A stretch of DNA of 64,000 bases from Draconibacterium mangrovi_A (GTDB taxonomy: Bacteria > Bacteroidota > Bacteroidia > Bacteroidales > Prolixibacteraceae): positions 372,001-436,000 of the forward strand of contig NZ_JBBIXN010000003.1 of NCBI RefSeq assembly GCF_037646455.1. Reading direction: 5' to 3'. The notes below the pieces were generated by a model, which searched no databases, was not told the DNA's origin, and was given only the letters and a program-made list of their open reading frames with translations. The position numbers and the translations under genes are program-made. Shown in pieces: positions 1 to 9,656 of this stretch; the first letter of the stretch is position 1; the number at the start of each line of letters is the position of its first letter.

Positions 1-1668
1 ATCTATTATGTAACAATTTGTGATGAAAATGATCCAAACAACTGTGCTGACTGTTCAGCAGAGGTTCTTCCTGCAGAACCGGTAGCACCGGTATTGATTG
101 GTGTTCCTGAAGATCAAGACTTAGGATGTAATCCAACAGTTTTGCCATCATGTGCCGATGTTACAGCAACGGTTTGTAATGATCCTTCTTATCCTGTGGA
201 TGTAGAATGTACAGAAGGTATCCCGGTAGAAGGGGACAACTGTATTTGGACACAAACATTTCAATACACTGCCACTGCATGTGGTATACCCACAACAGAT
301 TTTGTTACTTACACCTGGAAAGTAGATTTGGATGCACCTGTAATCACGGCAGAGCCAGGTTATTATCTTGGCTGCAACCCTACAGACCTTNNNNNNNNNN
401 NNNNNNNNNNNNNNNNNNNNNNNNNNNNNNNNNNNNNNNNNNNNNNNNNNNNNNNNNNNNNNNNNNNNNNNNNNNNNNNNNNNNNNNNAGTTCCCGGTGC
501 AGAAAACTGCACATGGAGCCAGACCTTCTACCTGTCAGCAACCGATATCTGCGATAACACGGGTACTGCAGAGGTAACTTACACATGGAAAGTAGATCTC
601 ACACCACCTGTAATTGAAGAAATGCCTGATCTGGCGTTTGACTGCAATGAACCGGTAATATTACCACCACCACCTGCAGTAAGTGATAACTGTGATGATG
701 AAATTTTAATTGGCGGTTGTACAATTACTGATGCAAGTGGTACCGTATTTCCTTGCGACGGTTTTGATTTCCAAGTAGGAGAAACGGTAACAGTTTGTTA
801 CACTGCAGTGGATGATTGCGATAACCCGGCAGAGGAATGCTACACCGTTTATGTTAGACCATGTCCGAGTGAAACAGCTTATGGATTCCTGGCAGGAAGA
901 AGTGAATGCTTCATAACTGATCCTCTTTTTGAAGGAACCTCCGATAAATGGGGTTGGAGAACTCTGTTTAATCCTGGAGAGACCTTTACACAAGAGCTCT
1001 GGATGGGTGCTGCTCAATGTAATACTGATAACGGAGAGCTTGTTGGATATGTAACCGTTAGTTATATTGGAACAACACTCTCAGTATACTATAACATGGA
1101 TGACGATTACTCATTAACAGCCACTCATACTTTTGTTGGTTGTCTGGGTTATCCGTATCCTGAATTGGATGGAGCTCAATCGGTATCACCGGGACAATAT
1201 ACTGACGTATCAGAAGGTTTAGATTTCTATGATGGATATACAGTAAGCTTTGTTGTTGATGGTATAAATCCGGTACATGTTCATACACATGCCATGGCTA
1301 ATGTTTATATCGATGGTGATGATACATATCCCGGACCTACCGGTTTAGCAATAACCTGTGAGGATAACAAGGAAAAATCAGCTGAAATTCAAAATCCAAG
1401 TTTTGAAGAAAGCACTCTGAAAGTTTACCCGAATCCGTTTAGCGACAAAGTAACCTTCGAGTTTGTTTCAGGCAGAGATGCATATGGCGTACTTGAACTC
1501 TACAACATTACTGGTCAGAAAGTAGCCAGAATACTTGATCGTCCGGTTGAGGCCGGAGTTATGAACCGGGTAGAATACACACCGGAGCACAAAGTATCCG
1601 GAATGTATATCTACCGTTTAGATCTGGACGGAGAACTCCAGATAGGAAGAATTATTTACAAAGAATAA
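1..1668 (+). CDS. T9SS-secreted repeat surface protein, 5'-truncated
   Basis: The frame is already open at base 1, so the N-terminus lies outside the window; 555 codons are visible. Tandem modules of about 90 residues carry a CNP motif and the signature YTWKVDL, seen at 307 and 577 (270 bp apart), and resemble HYR/Ig-like adhesin repeats. A second module (about residues 285-445) is rich in Gly, Trp and Tyr and recurs in Bacteroidota surface proteins. The last 75 residues form a type A T9SS sorting domain, starting LKVYPNPFSDKV and ending with a short basic tail. A 98-base run of N (391-488) interrupts the second repeat, but the same frame resumes correctly after it. Likely exported through the outer membrane and attached to the surface. 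Binding target unknown. Confidence 0.88.
   Translation: MYYVTICDENDPNNCADCSAEVLPAEPVAPVLIGVPEDQDLGCNPTVLPSCADVTATVCNDPSYPVDVECTEGIPVEGDNCIWTQTFQYTATACGIPTTDFVTYTWKVDLDAPVITAEPGYYLGCNPTDLXXXXXXXXXXXXXXXXXXXXXXXXXXXXXXXXXVPGAENCTWSQTFYLSATDICDNTGTAEVTYTWKVDLTPPVIEEMPDLAFDCNEPVILPPPPAVSDNCDDEILIGGCTITDASGTVFPCDGFDFQVGETVTVCYTAVDDCDNPAEECYTVYVRPCPSETAYGFLAGRSECFITDPLFEGTSDKWGWRTLFNPGETFTQELWMGAAQCNTDNGELVGYVTVSYIGTTLSVYYNMDDDYSLTATHTFVGCLGYPYPELDGAQSVSPGQYTDVSEGLDFYDGYTVSFVVDGINPVHVHTHAMANVYIDGDDTYPGPTGLAITCEDNKEKSAEIQNPSFEESTLKVYPNPFSDKVTFEFVSGRDAYGVLELYNITGQKVARILDRPVEAGVMNRVEYTPEHKVSGMYIYRLDLDGELQIGRIIYKE
391..488. other. assembly gap (98 N)
   Basis: A run of 98 unknown bases lies inside the repeat region of the adhesin. 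Its length modulo 3 is consistent with the reading frame, because both flanks read as repeat modules in one frame. The true number of repeat units here is uncertain. Confidence 0.95.
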
Positions 1669-1742
1669 TTTGGCCCTTATTTTTTATCAAATAACCAAAG
1701 CTTCGGGCTTTGGGTTGAGGTCTACTCCTCAACGGACTTTAA

Positions 1743-1773
1743 AAGGAGGCCGGCTGTCAGCGCCGGCCTCCTT
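1743..1773 (+). terminator. strong terminator hairpin after the adhesin
   Basis: A perfect 12-bp GC-rich stem (1743-1754 with 1762-1773) closes a 7-nt loop about 75 bases after the adhesin stop codon. The T-run is weak, so this could instead be a mRNA 3'-end stabilising hairpin. Confidence 0.7.
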
Positions 1774-1919
1774 CATTTTCTTAAATGCGGCAATACGCTC
1801 ATCCAAATTATTTGTTCCGCAGCAGATACATACTCTCTCCATCATCATGATGAGGGAGTAAAACTACTGAAGTCATCCGGTTCACACCCTCTCGCACCTA
1901 CATAAAGTACAAGTATATG

Positions 1920-2211
1920 AGATTGCTTCTCCCGATTACTTGGGATCGCAATGACATTTCGAACTGGGAAATGTATGGCAGCGGACAGTAAGTATTATCT
2001 TTTAAAAGAACTGTCATCGTCCGCTGCAGGTTAAACCCCCTGCGGTTGTCATGGCGAGGAATCCGTCAGCTGACGGAGACCGACGCCATCCGGTTTACCT
2101 TAGCACGCGCCAGGCTGTCTTATAAGTACAGTGAAGAAAAGTTCAACTTACTTTTGAATTAAATTATTTAACCCCCTTGATCTCCTGAAGCCTGCCAACT
2201 GGCGAGGCAGG
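1920..2211. repeat. cluster of dispersed palindromic repeat fragments
   Basis: The gene-free stretch 1669-2349 holds three intergenic repeat pieces. Bases 1920-1955 match, on the minus strand, the common Bacteroidota element with GTCATTGCGA next to an AGCAATCTC end. Bases 2048-2090 are a second copy-like piece containing a perfect 16-bp palindrome at 2062-2077. Bases 2191-2211 are a CCTGCC/GGCAGG hairpin. I see no convincing gene or exact promoter in this stretch. Confidence 0.55.
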
Positions 2212-2349
2212 GATTCCTCGTTAGTTTGCTGCGGGTAGTTCATGAATAAAATGTACATGCTGCTCTTTATTAGATCTATCAAACAAGGAAAGATCCAACG
2301 ATTTGCCAAATGCAGGAAAATTCAGTATTTTTCTGTTGATTTAAAAACC

Positions 2350-5300
2350 ATGAAACAATTAGCCGGAATTTTAATTCTCAGTTTGTTGCTGTTCTACAGT
2401 AGTTATTCGCAACAATACAATTTTACCACTTATTCAATAAATGAAGGCCTTTCACAAAGTGTGGTAAATTGCATTTTTCAGGATTCAAAAGGCTACATTT
2501 GGCTGGGCACACAAAATGGCCTCGATCGTTTTGATGGCCGGAATTTTGAACGGTTTCGCTACAATCCCAAGGATTCAAATTCCATTTCAAACAATTGGAT
2601 CTATGCCATTTCTGAAGATTCGGAAGGAAACCTCTGGATCGGAACCAAAGGCGGATTGCACCAGTATATCAGAACTGAAAACAGATTTGAGAGGATTCGT
2701 TACCAGACCGGATACCGGTTCGATGTCACCAATTACAATTACGACAATATTTGTTTAAACAGCGGAAAAATCCTCATAAATACTCCCCCCATAATCTCTG
2801 TATACGATATTCAGGAACACAGCTTCTCTCATTTTATCAGCGAACTAGAATACGAAGCAACCGTTCAGGACGTTCGCATTCCGGTTATGGAAGATAAAAA
2901 CGGAAAAGTATGGGTGGGAAGCACAAACGGGCTTGCACTGTTTTCACCTGATAATGGAGAATTTGTTTATGCCTCCTTTGTAAATAATACTTCTTTAAGT
3001 CATATGGAGGAAAACGTTACGGCCTTGTTCCAGGATAGTAACGGGTTGGTTTGGGCTGGTACTTTTACCGGATTATACCGATGTGAACCAGGAAGTATCG
3101 AATTTAAAGAAGTCAGTTTTCCGCTTGTTTCAGGCGAAGATTATAGATTTCAAATCAGTATACGCAGTATTCTTCAGGATAAAAACAATAACCTTATTCT
3201 CGGTACTGAAGGCTTGGGGGTATACATTATTTTACCAGTCGGCAGAGATAAATACAGCACAAGAAACCTTACGCAGGCAAACAGCGGTATTGGGCATGAT
3301 ATCGTTCAGCCCATGTTAATCGATAAATCGGATAACCTTTGGGTGGGCACCCTGTCGGGGATCAGTAAAACCGATTTAAAACAGAAGAAATTCAGGCTTT
3401 TCAGAAATACAAACTTACCGGGCTCTACCGATCTTTTGGGCAATGTAATAGCCGGATTGTACAAGAATGAGGACGGTATTATTTGGGTGGGTAATTGGGG
3501 ACAGGGACTCAACCTGGTAAATCCTTTGACCAACGAAGTAGAACATTTCTCGAGTCAACAAACCGGAAATCATTATTTATCGAACGATTTTATACATGTG
3601 ATTTTTAAGGATAATGCTAAAAATATGTGGCTGGGTACGAGGGATGGAGTATTTATTTATGATAAAACTAAGAAGCAATTTGTATTGTGGACCGAATTTT
3701 TTGAGCTGCCTGATTTCCCGACATTTGAGAGTATTCGCATTTATCACATTATCCAGGATATGACAGGAAATATCTGGATTGCCAGTTCAAATGGTTTGTA
3801 TAAATTTAATCTTGCAACATCCACACAGGAATGGTTTCATGTAGATGCCGAACCTGATCATCGCTTGGGTGCTAACCTCATTTACAGTATTTTGGAAGAT
3901 TCGGAAGGATTGATATGGGCAGCCACCATTAATGGTTTAGATATGTATGATCCCCACAACAAACAAATGCATCATTATAACAGGACCAATGCGGACATTA
4001 GCAGCGACTTTTTGATTTCTTTGGCCGAAAATACCGACGGGAATATTTGGATCGGGTCCAATGCTTACATCAATATTTTCGACAAGAAAACAGGTGAATT
4101 TAGTTTCATGGACCAGGAGCAGGGACTGCCGAGTAATTACATTTACGAAATGCAAACAGATAAAAACAACAATATCTGGCTTGCAACAGGAAATGGTTTA
4201 TGCATGTTCGATACAGATCAAAAACAACTTGAAATATATACCATGGAAGATGGGCTGCAAAGTATGGAATTTAACCTGAGAGCTTCGTGTGCCTGTGCCG
4301 ATGGCGAATTGTTGTTTGGAGGAATGAATGGTTTCAATACTTTTTATCCTGATTCGATTACCGGTAATCCCTATACTCCGGATCTTGTATTTACCTCGTT
4401 TTCAAAAGTTACCGATGGTGAACAAGAGAAGGTAAACATAGAAAACGGCAGTGAATTGGTTTTAAACCACAGGGTGCAGTCGTTTACTATAGAATTTGCT
4501 GCACTTGAGTATACTAATCCGGAAAATAATCACTACCAGTATCAAATGGAAGCTATTTCCGATAAGTGGATTGAAATCGGAACCCGTGCATTTGTGCCAT
4601 TTTTTGCATTGCCACCCGGAGAGTACACTTTTTGGATCAAGGGCTCTAACAACGACGGTCTTTGGAATGACCAGCCTATCGGATTATCCTTTATTGTTTT
4701 GCCCCCCTGGTGGCGGAGTAAGCTGGCTTATTCCATCTATTTATTGCTTACTATTTTGGGAGTAGTGTTCTTTGTAAAATTACGTGAACGCCGGTTAAAA
4801 CATGAAAAAATCCTGTTGGAAAAGAAAGTGGCCGAGCGAACCCTTCAAATTGAAGAGCAAAACCGAATTATCACCTCAAAAAACGAGGAGTTAAATGAAC
4901 TGAACCGGACAAAAGATAAATTCTTTTCCATAATCGGGCACGATCTGGGCAATCATTTCAATATTATTGTCGGTTTTTCTGAACTGTTACTTTCAGGTTT
5001 TAGAAAAATGGATGCCAATAAACTGGCTTATCATTTGGGTAACATTCACAATTCATCCAAGCATGCCAGTGATCTTTTGGGTAATCTGCTTACCTGGGCG
5101 CGCCTGCAACGAAATGCGATTGAATACCGGCCTGAAAAAATGAATGCAGTGGAAAAAGTGAGAGAATGGATTGGATTTCAGGAAGAACTGGCATTCAAAA
5201 AGAACATTCTTGTTGAAGTTATGGCCAAAGAAAATATCGAGGTTTTTGCGGATGAAAATATGTTTTCGCTCATCATAAGAAATTTGCTCGCAAATGCATT

Positions 5301-5592
5301 GAAATTCACACCCAGGGATGGCGAAATATCCATTCGCTTAAAGAAGAATGGAAAACACTGTGAGATTACAGTAAAAGACTCCGGTGTTGGTATCCCGCCG
5401 GAGCACATTGATAAAATATTCAGGATTGACAGTGACATTACCACAAAGGGCACCGAGGGTGAAAAAGGTACCGGTTTGGGTTTAGTTTTATGCAAGGAAT
5501 TTGTTGAAAAGCACGGAGGTAAAATCTGGGTAAAGAGCAAGCCTGGAGAAGGAAGTGAATTTGGGTTTTTGTTGCCTTTAGCAAAGGAATAG
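2350..5592 (+). CDS. two-component propeller sensor histidine kinase
   Basis: A 1080-residue periplasmic-sensing kinase. I start it at the ATG at 2350 rather than further upstream, because it is followed at once by a signal peptide (MKQLAGILILSLLLF). About 650 residues of two-component propeller blades follow, with repeated D-x-x-G-x-x-W-x-G-T motifs. Then come a Y_Y_Y domain (about 700-785), one membrane helix (794-811), a short coiled coil, a HisKA helix with the phospho-acceptor His864 in IGHDLGNHF, and a HATPase with an N box (N978), DSGVGI and GTGLGL. It lacks the receiver and AraC domains of the hybrid PUL regulators, so it must pass phosphate to a separate regulator, and none is adjacent. 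Ligand unknown; by analogy a carbohydrate or envelope signal. Confidence 0.9.
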   Translation: MKQLAGILILSLLLFYSSYSQQYNFTTYSINEGLSQSVVNCIFQDSKGYIWLGTQNGLDRFDGRNFERFRYNPKDSNSISNNWIYAISEDSEGNLWIGTKGGLHQYIRTENRFERIRYQTGYRFDVTNYNYDNICLNSGKILINTPPIISVYDIQEHSFSHFISELEYEATVQDVRIPVMEDKNGKVWVGSTNGLALFSPDNGEFVYASFVNNTSLSHMEENVTALFQDSNGLVWAGTFTGLYRCEPGSIEFKEVSFPLVSGEDYRFQISIRSILQDKNNNLILGTEGLGVYIILPVGRDKYSTRNLTQANSGIGHDIVQPMLIDKSDNLWVGTLSGISKTDLKQKKFRLFRNTNLPGSTDLLGNVIAGLYKNEDGIIWVGNWGQGLNLVNPLTNEVEHFSSQQTGNHYLSNDFIHVIFKDNAKNMWLGTRDGVFIYDKTKKQFVLWTEFFELPDFPTFESIRIYHIIQDMTGNIWIASSNGLYKFNLATSTQEWFHVDAEPDHRLGANLIYSILEDSEGLIWAATINGLDMYDPHNKQMHHYNRTNADISSDFLISLAENTDGNIWIGSNAYINIFDKKTGEFSFMDQEQGLPSNYIYEMQTDKNNNIWLATGNGLCMFDTDQKQLEIYTMEDGLQSMEFNLRASCACADGELLFGGMNGFNTFYPDSITGNPYTPDLVFTSFSKVTDGEQEKVNIENGSELVLNHRVQSFTIEFAALEYTNPENNHYQYQMEAISDKWIEIGTRAFVPFFALPPGEYTFWIKGSNNDGLWNDQPIGLSFIVLPPWWRSKLAYSIYLLLTILGVVFFVKLRERRLKHEKILLEKKVAERTLQIEEQNRIITSKNEELNELNRTKDKFFSIIGHDLGNHFNIIVGFSELLLSGFRKMDANKLAYHLGNIHNSSKHASDLLGNLLTWARLQRNAIEYRPEKMNAVEKVREWIGFQEELAFKKNILVEVMAKENIEVFADENMFSLIIRNLLANALKFTPRDGEISIRLKKNGKHCEITVKDSGVGIPPEHIDKIFRIDSDITTKGTEGEKGTGLGLVLCKEFVEKHGGKIWVKSKPGEGSEFGFLLPLAKE

Positions 5593-5723
5593 ATTGTTGC
5601 TTGTCACTTTGTTGAGTTGCGATCTGACTGTTTTCTTTTGGATCCTGTTTTATAAGGTTCTGTTTAAATGATCTTAATTTTTAAAGGAATTAATATCTTT
5701 AGGCTCGTATTAAAATAGTTCTA

Positions 5724-8177
5724 ATGCAATCCAACAAACAACTCGACCTGGCTTATGATTTCATCCGTTTTACCGGGCAAAATGTTTTTCTCACCGGGAA
5801 AGCCGGGACCGGGAAAACCACTTTTCTGAAAAGTTTAAAGGAACGCTCGCCAAAACGAATGATCGTCGTGGCGCCAACCGGTGTGGCGGCTATTAACGCA
5901 GGAGGCGTAACCATTCATTCTTTTTTCCAGCTGTCGTTTGGCCCGCAGGTTGGGAACGAAAGCGACAGGAATCGCCAGATGCGTTTCACCAAGAAAAAGA
6001 TCAGCATTATCCGCAGCCTCGATCTGCTGGTGATCGACGAAATAAGTATGGTGCGCGCCGATATACTGGATGCCATCGACCGTGTGATGCGCCGATTTAA
6101 AGATCGACGGAAAGCTTTTGGCGGAGCACAATTGTTGATGATCGGCGATTTGCAACAACTGGCACCCATTGTGAAACGCGAAGAATGGGCCTTACTGAAA
6201 AGCGAGTACGATACTGCCTATTTTTTCAGCAGCAAAGCCCTGCACGAAACACCTTATGTGAGTATTGAATTGACACAGGTTTTCCGGCAACAGGATGATA
6301 AGTTTATTTCGATATTGAACAAAGTGCGTGATAATATACTTGATGAGACAACACGAAACGAACTGAACTCACGTTACCAGCCCGACTTTAAACCGACCGA
6401 TGATGAAGGCTACATTACACTTTGCACCCACAATGCGGAGGCGCATCGCATAAACGATTCGAAACTGAAAGAGCTGCCTGCAAAAGAAAAAATATTCAAG
6501 GCACATATTGAAGGGAATTTCCCTGAATATGTCTTCCCGACTGAACATGAACTGCATCTGAAAGTGGGTGCGCAGGTGATGTTTGTAAAAAACGATCCCG
6601 ATCCTGAAAAGCGTTTCTTTAACGGAAAGATCGGGCAGATAACGGCATTTGATGGAAGTACGATTTATATACAATGTCCCGGTGATGAGGACGAAATTGA
6701 AGTCAGCAGCCTTATCTGGGAAAATATAAAATATTCGATCGATAAAAATACGGCGGAAATTACCGAAGAGGTGGAAGGTTCGTTCAGCCAGATCCCGCTA
6801 AAACTGGCCTGGGCGATCACCATTCACAAAAGCCAGGGACTTACTTTCGAGCGGGCCATTATCGATGCGCAGTCATCGTTTGCCCACGGACAAGTGTATG
6901 TGGCGCTGAGCCGTTGCAAAACGCTGGAAGGAATGGTGTTGAAAACACCGATTCAGAAAACCAGCATTATCACCGATCAGACAGTGGATGGATTTATTCA
7001 TCAGGTAGAGGCAAACCAGCCCGGAGAAAAAGAACTAAACCAGGCAAAACTGACTTTTCAACGTGAGCTGCTTACAGAAATGTTTCGCTTTAACCGGACG
7101 GGTTACCTGGTGAATTCAATCGGCAAGATCATGGATGAGAATCCGGGAAGTTTTACCGAGGTCTTTGTTCGGCAGTATCGAAATATGAGAGATGGACTGA
7201 AAAATGAACTGGCAGGGGTGGGTGATAAATTTCAGCAGCAAATTGTTCGATACCTGAAACAAGAGCCCGATGTAGCTAAAAACACCAAACTTCAGCAGCG
7301 CATTAAAAAGGCAGCCGATTATTTCTTCGAGAAAACAAATGCAATTTTGCTTGAACCGCTGGAACAAACTGACTGGGACATTGATAATCGGGCAGTAAAA
7401 AAGCAGATTCACCAACGACTCGGCGACATAGCCGAAGAAGCCAAAACAAAACAGGCGGCCTTTGAAATCTGTCGCGAGGATTTCTCGGTGAAGGAAATTA
7501 TGAATGCCCGAGCCAAAGCACTGGTCGATACAGGCGCCACAAAATCCACAAAGAAAAAAGCGCGTGAGTTGGAGAGCTATACAAATATTTCGCATCCTGA
7601 GTTATATAATCTGTTGCGTTCGTGGAGGTATGAAAAATCGCAGGAACTTGTGGGGCCAGCCTACATGGTCTTTTCGCAGAAATCGTTGGTGGAGTTGGTT
7701 ACTTATTTGCCGGTTAATTTAGCAGAGCTGAAACTGATTAACGGACTGGGGAAACGAAAAATCGATCAGTTTGGTGAAGATATTATTGATTTGATTCGTG
7801 GTTATTGTGAAGAAAATAGCATCGACCACAGTGAAATTCCCTTAAAGGAAAATCCGAAGAAAGAAAAGAAGCCCAAAGTGGATACTAAAAAGGTAAGTTT
7901 TGAGCTTTACCGATCAGGAAAATCGATTTCTGAGATCGCCCGTGAAAGAGGATTTGCCGAAATTACGATCGAGGGGCACCTTTCGCATTTTATAAAGGAA
8001 GGTGAAATTGACATTCTTGAATTTTTGTCGCAGGAAAAGCTCGATAAAATAATAGATTACTTTAAAAATTCAGAAGAAAGGAATCTGGGGCCGGCGCGTG
8101 GTGCTTTGGGCGAGGAATTTAGTTACGGCGATTTGCGAATGGGATTGAGTTACCTGGAATCGTTAAATCAGCAATAA
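5724..8177 (+). CDS. PIF1-like SF1 helicase with HRDC and HTH domains
   Basis: An 817-residue DNA helicase. The N-terminal half is a superfamily 1 PIF1/RecD-like motor: Walker A GKAGTGKTT at residues 25-33, Walker B IDEIS near 104-108, and a late motif with AITIHKSQGLTFERA typical of PIF1/RecD2 proteins. The C-terminal part has an HRDC domain (about 625-695) and a helicase-associated HTH (about 723-780), both DNA-binding. It probably unwinds 5'-tailed or structured DNA in replication or repair. A single-gene unit; the convergent downstream neighbour is separated by a palindromic element. Confidence 0.9.
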   Translation: MQSNKQLDLAYDFIRFTGQNVFLTGKAGTGKTTFLKSLKERSPKRMIVVAPTGVAAINAGGVTIHSFFQLSFGPQVGNESDRNRQMRFTKKKISIIRSLDLLVIDEISMVRADILDAIDRVMRRFKDRRKAFGGAQLLMIGDLQQLAPIVKREEWALLKSEYDTAYFFSSKALHETPYVSIELTQVFRQQDDKFISILNKVRDNILDETTRNELNSRYQPDFKPTDDEGYITLCTHNAEAHRINDSKLKELPAKEKIFKAHIEGNFPEYVFPTEHELHLKVGAQVMFVKNDPDPEKRFFNGKIGQITAFDGSTIYIQCPGDEDEIEVSSLIWENIKYSIDKNTAEITEEVEGSFSQIPLKLAWAITIHKSQGLTFERAIIDAQSSFAHGQVYVALSRCKTLEGMVLKTPIQKTSIITDQTVDGFIHQVEANQPGEKELNQAKLTFQRELLTEMFRFNRTGYLVNSIGKIMDENPGSFTEVFVRQYRNMRDGLKNELAGVGDKFQQQIVRYLKQEPDVAKNTKLQQRIKKAADYFFEKTNAILLEPLEQTDWDIDNRAVKKQIHQRLGDIAEEAKTKQAAFEICREDFSVKEIMNARAKALVDTGATKSTKKKARELESYTNISHPELYNLLRSWRYEKSQELVGPAYMVFSQKSLVELVTYLPVNLAELKLINGLGKRKIDQFGEDIIDLIRGYCEENSIDHSEIPLKENPKKEKKPKVDTKKVSFELYRSGKSISEIARERGFAEITIEGHLSHFIKEGEIDILEFLSQEKLDKIIDYFKNSEERNLGPARGALGEEFSYGDLRMGLSYLESLNQQ

Positions 8178-8238
8178 ATAAGAACTTATTGGGTGTGCAG
8201 CTTCTTAGAGATGAATAATTTATCTATTCTGTTTGTGG

Positions 8239-8361
8239 CCATACCAAAAGTCCTGTTATCGTCATCCTGAATTCATTTCAGGATCTTTAAGTCGCAGTAA
8301 TTACTTTTAATAGATTCCGAATCAAATTCAGAATGACGTAGTTTTCGGACTTTTGATATGG
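8239..8361. repeat. 123-bp MITE-like nested inverted repeat
   Basis: Outer arms 8239-8253 and 8347-8361 are inverted copies (14 of 15 match). Inner arms beginning GTCAT at 8261 and ending ATGAC at 8337 are also inverted (about 12 of 13). It sits between two convergent genes, where it may serve as a bidirectional terminator. The inner sequence is of the GTCATCCTGAA type dispersed in many Bacteroidota genomes. Confidence 0.75.
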
Positions 8362-8373
8362 CTTCATTATTTA

Positions 8374-9648
8374 TTATACCTCCGGAGCATTCTCCAACAA
8401 ATATTCTTCGGCTTTTACATTCCACAAACCTTTGGTTTGGGCTACCAGTTTGGCCAGCTCGGCGTAAAACGGATCGCTTTTACCCAATTCCTCAAAATCA
8501 GAAATTGCCACAAGCGGAAGATCCTTGTGCGTGTAAATTAATTTTTTTCCTCCCGGAATATTAGGTAGATTCAGCGTAGTTTCAGCTACGGCATTCAGAC
8601 CGCCAATGTGGGTGATCAATCCGGCCGGATCAAGGCCTTTACTCATTACGTCGAGCGCTTCTACCATATCGTCGTTGTTCCCGCCTGATGTTCCTACTAT
8701 GTGTGTATATGCGTAGTGAACGTTGTAAAAATTCAGTTTGGCCGAGAATTCAGTATTCGACGGGCCTGCAAAAAAGTTCAGACAGCCATCGTGTGCGAGT
8801 ATTGCATCGCCCTGTTCAACCACCGGAGTTACCGGAGCGAAAACAAATACATCGTTATAGCCTTCTCCGCCTGAAACTTCTTTCAGCGCAGCTACCGGAT
8901 CTTCAACATCGCCGGTGTTTAAATAAATCAGTTCGATTCCTTTTTCTTTCGCCCATTCAACGGGGAAAATTTCAGCAGCGCGGTCCAAACGATCCTGTGC
9001 AATATCGGTCACCACCAAAAGCGATGGTTTGCGGTCCTCGCGACTAATTACGTAGTTAATGGCTGCCAGTCCCATCGGGCCAACTCCTGCAAGGATGGCC
9101 ATTTTCCCACCTTCAACAATTTCCATCTCATGAACATATGAACCCGGAGTAGTGTGGTAGTTGGCATGCATGGCACCGATCACACAACTCAGGGGCTCAG
9201 AAAGCGATGCCGGGTAAAATCCGGGACCGTCGTAAGCCAGCAAACAATCCTGCTCCAATACATCTTTAGGGATGATCACATAGGTTGCATCACCACCAAT
9301 GTATTGGTAAGAATAACCGGGCGCACTTAAAATACCCACCGGGCCATCTTTGTAATAAATAGCCGGCTGGATCGAATATTTCTGTCCGGGCTTGAATTTA
9401 TCCTGCCATTTCGCACCCACTTCAATAATCTCACCTGAAAATTCATGTCCGATCATAATCGGTTCTTCAGCCACATTGTTGGGCACGCGTTTATGGTCGG
9501 TTCCCTGCGTGGCCGCCTTATAGCTCGACATACAAATGCTATCGCTTACTACTTTTGCCAGAATCTCGTCGTCGTTTATCTTCGGAAGTTCAAACTCTTC
9601 CAAACGCAAATCTTTTTTGCCGTATAATCGTACTGCTTTTGTCTTCAT
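8374..9648 (-). CDS. zinc-type MDR dehydrogenase, L-sorbose-1-phosphate reductase-like
   Basis: A 424-residue medium-chain dehydrogenase. The N-terminal GroES-like part has a catalytic-zinc Cys in SICMSS (about residue 38) and the GHEFSGEIIEVG motif (about 67-78). The Rossmann part has GVGPMGLAAINY. Overall layout and length match the SorE-like branch of the MDR family, which reduces ketose 1-phosphates with NAD(P)H. It lies 8 bases after the HAD phosphatase and belongs to the minus-strand sugar-phosphate cluster. Substrate is inferred, and a plain polyol dehydrogenase remains possible. Confidence 0.75.
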   Translation of the reverse strand: MKTKAVRLYGKKDLRLEEFELPKINDDEILAKVVSDSICMSSYKAATQGTDHKRVPNNVAEEPIMIGHEFSGEIIEVGAKWQDKFKPGQKYSIQPAIYYKDGPVGILSAPGYSYQYIGGDATYVIIPKDVLEQDCLLAYDGPGFYPASLSEPLSCVIGAMHANYHTTPGSYVHEMEIVEGGKMAILAGVGPMGLAAINYVISREDRKPSLLVVTDIAQDRLDRAAEIFPVEWAKEKGIELIYLNTGDVEDPVAALKEVSGGEGYNDVFVFAPVTPVVEQGDAILAHDGCLNFFAGPSNTEFSAKLNFYNVHYAYTHIVGTSGGNNDDMVEALDVMSKGLDPAGLITHIGGLNAVAETTLNLPNIPGGKKLIYTHKDLPLVAISDFEELGKSDPFYAELAKLVAQTKGLWNVKAEEYLLENAPEV

Positions 9649-9656
9649 ATCTGTTT

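Noticed and set aside
1670..1861. 63-codon plus-strand frame after the adhesin
   Set aside because: It runs through the terminator hairpin and repeat debris and has no coding character.
7116..7595. 159-codon minus-strand frame inside the helicase gene
   Set aside because: It is a shadow of the well-supported PIF1-like helicase; the Cys/Phe-rich translation is typical of antisense frames.
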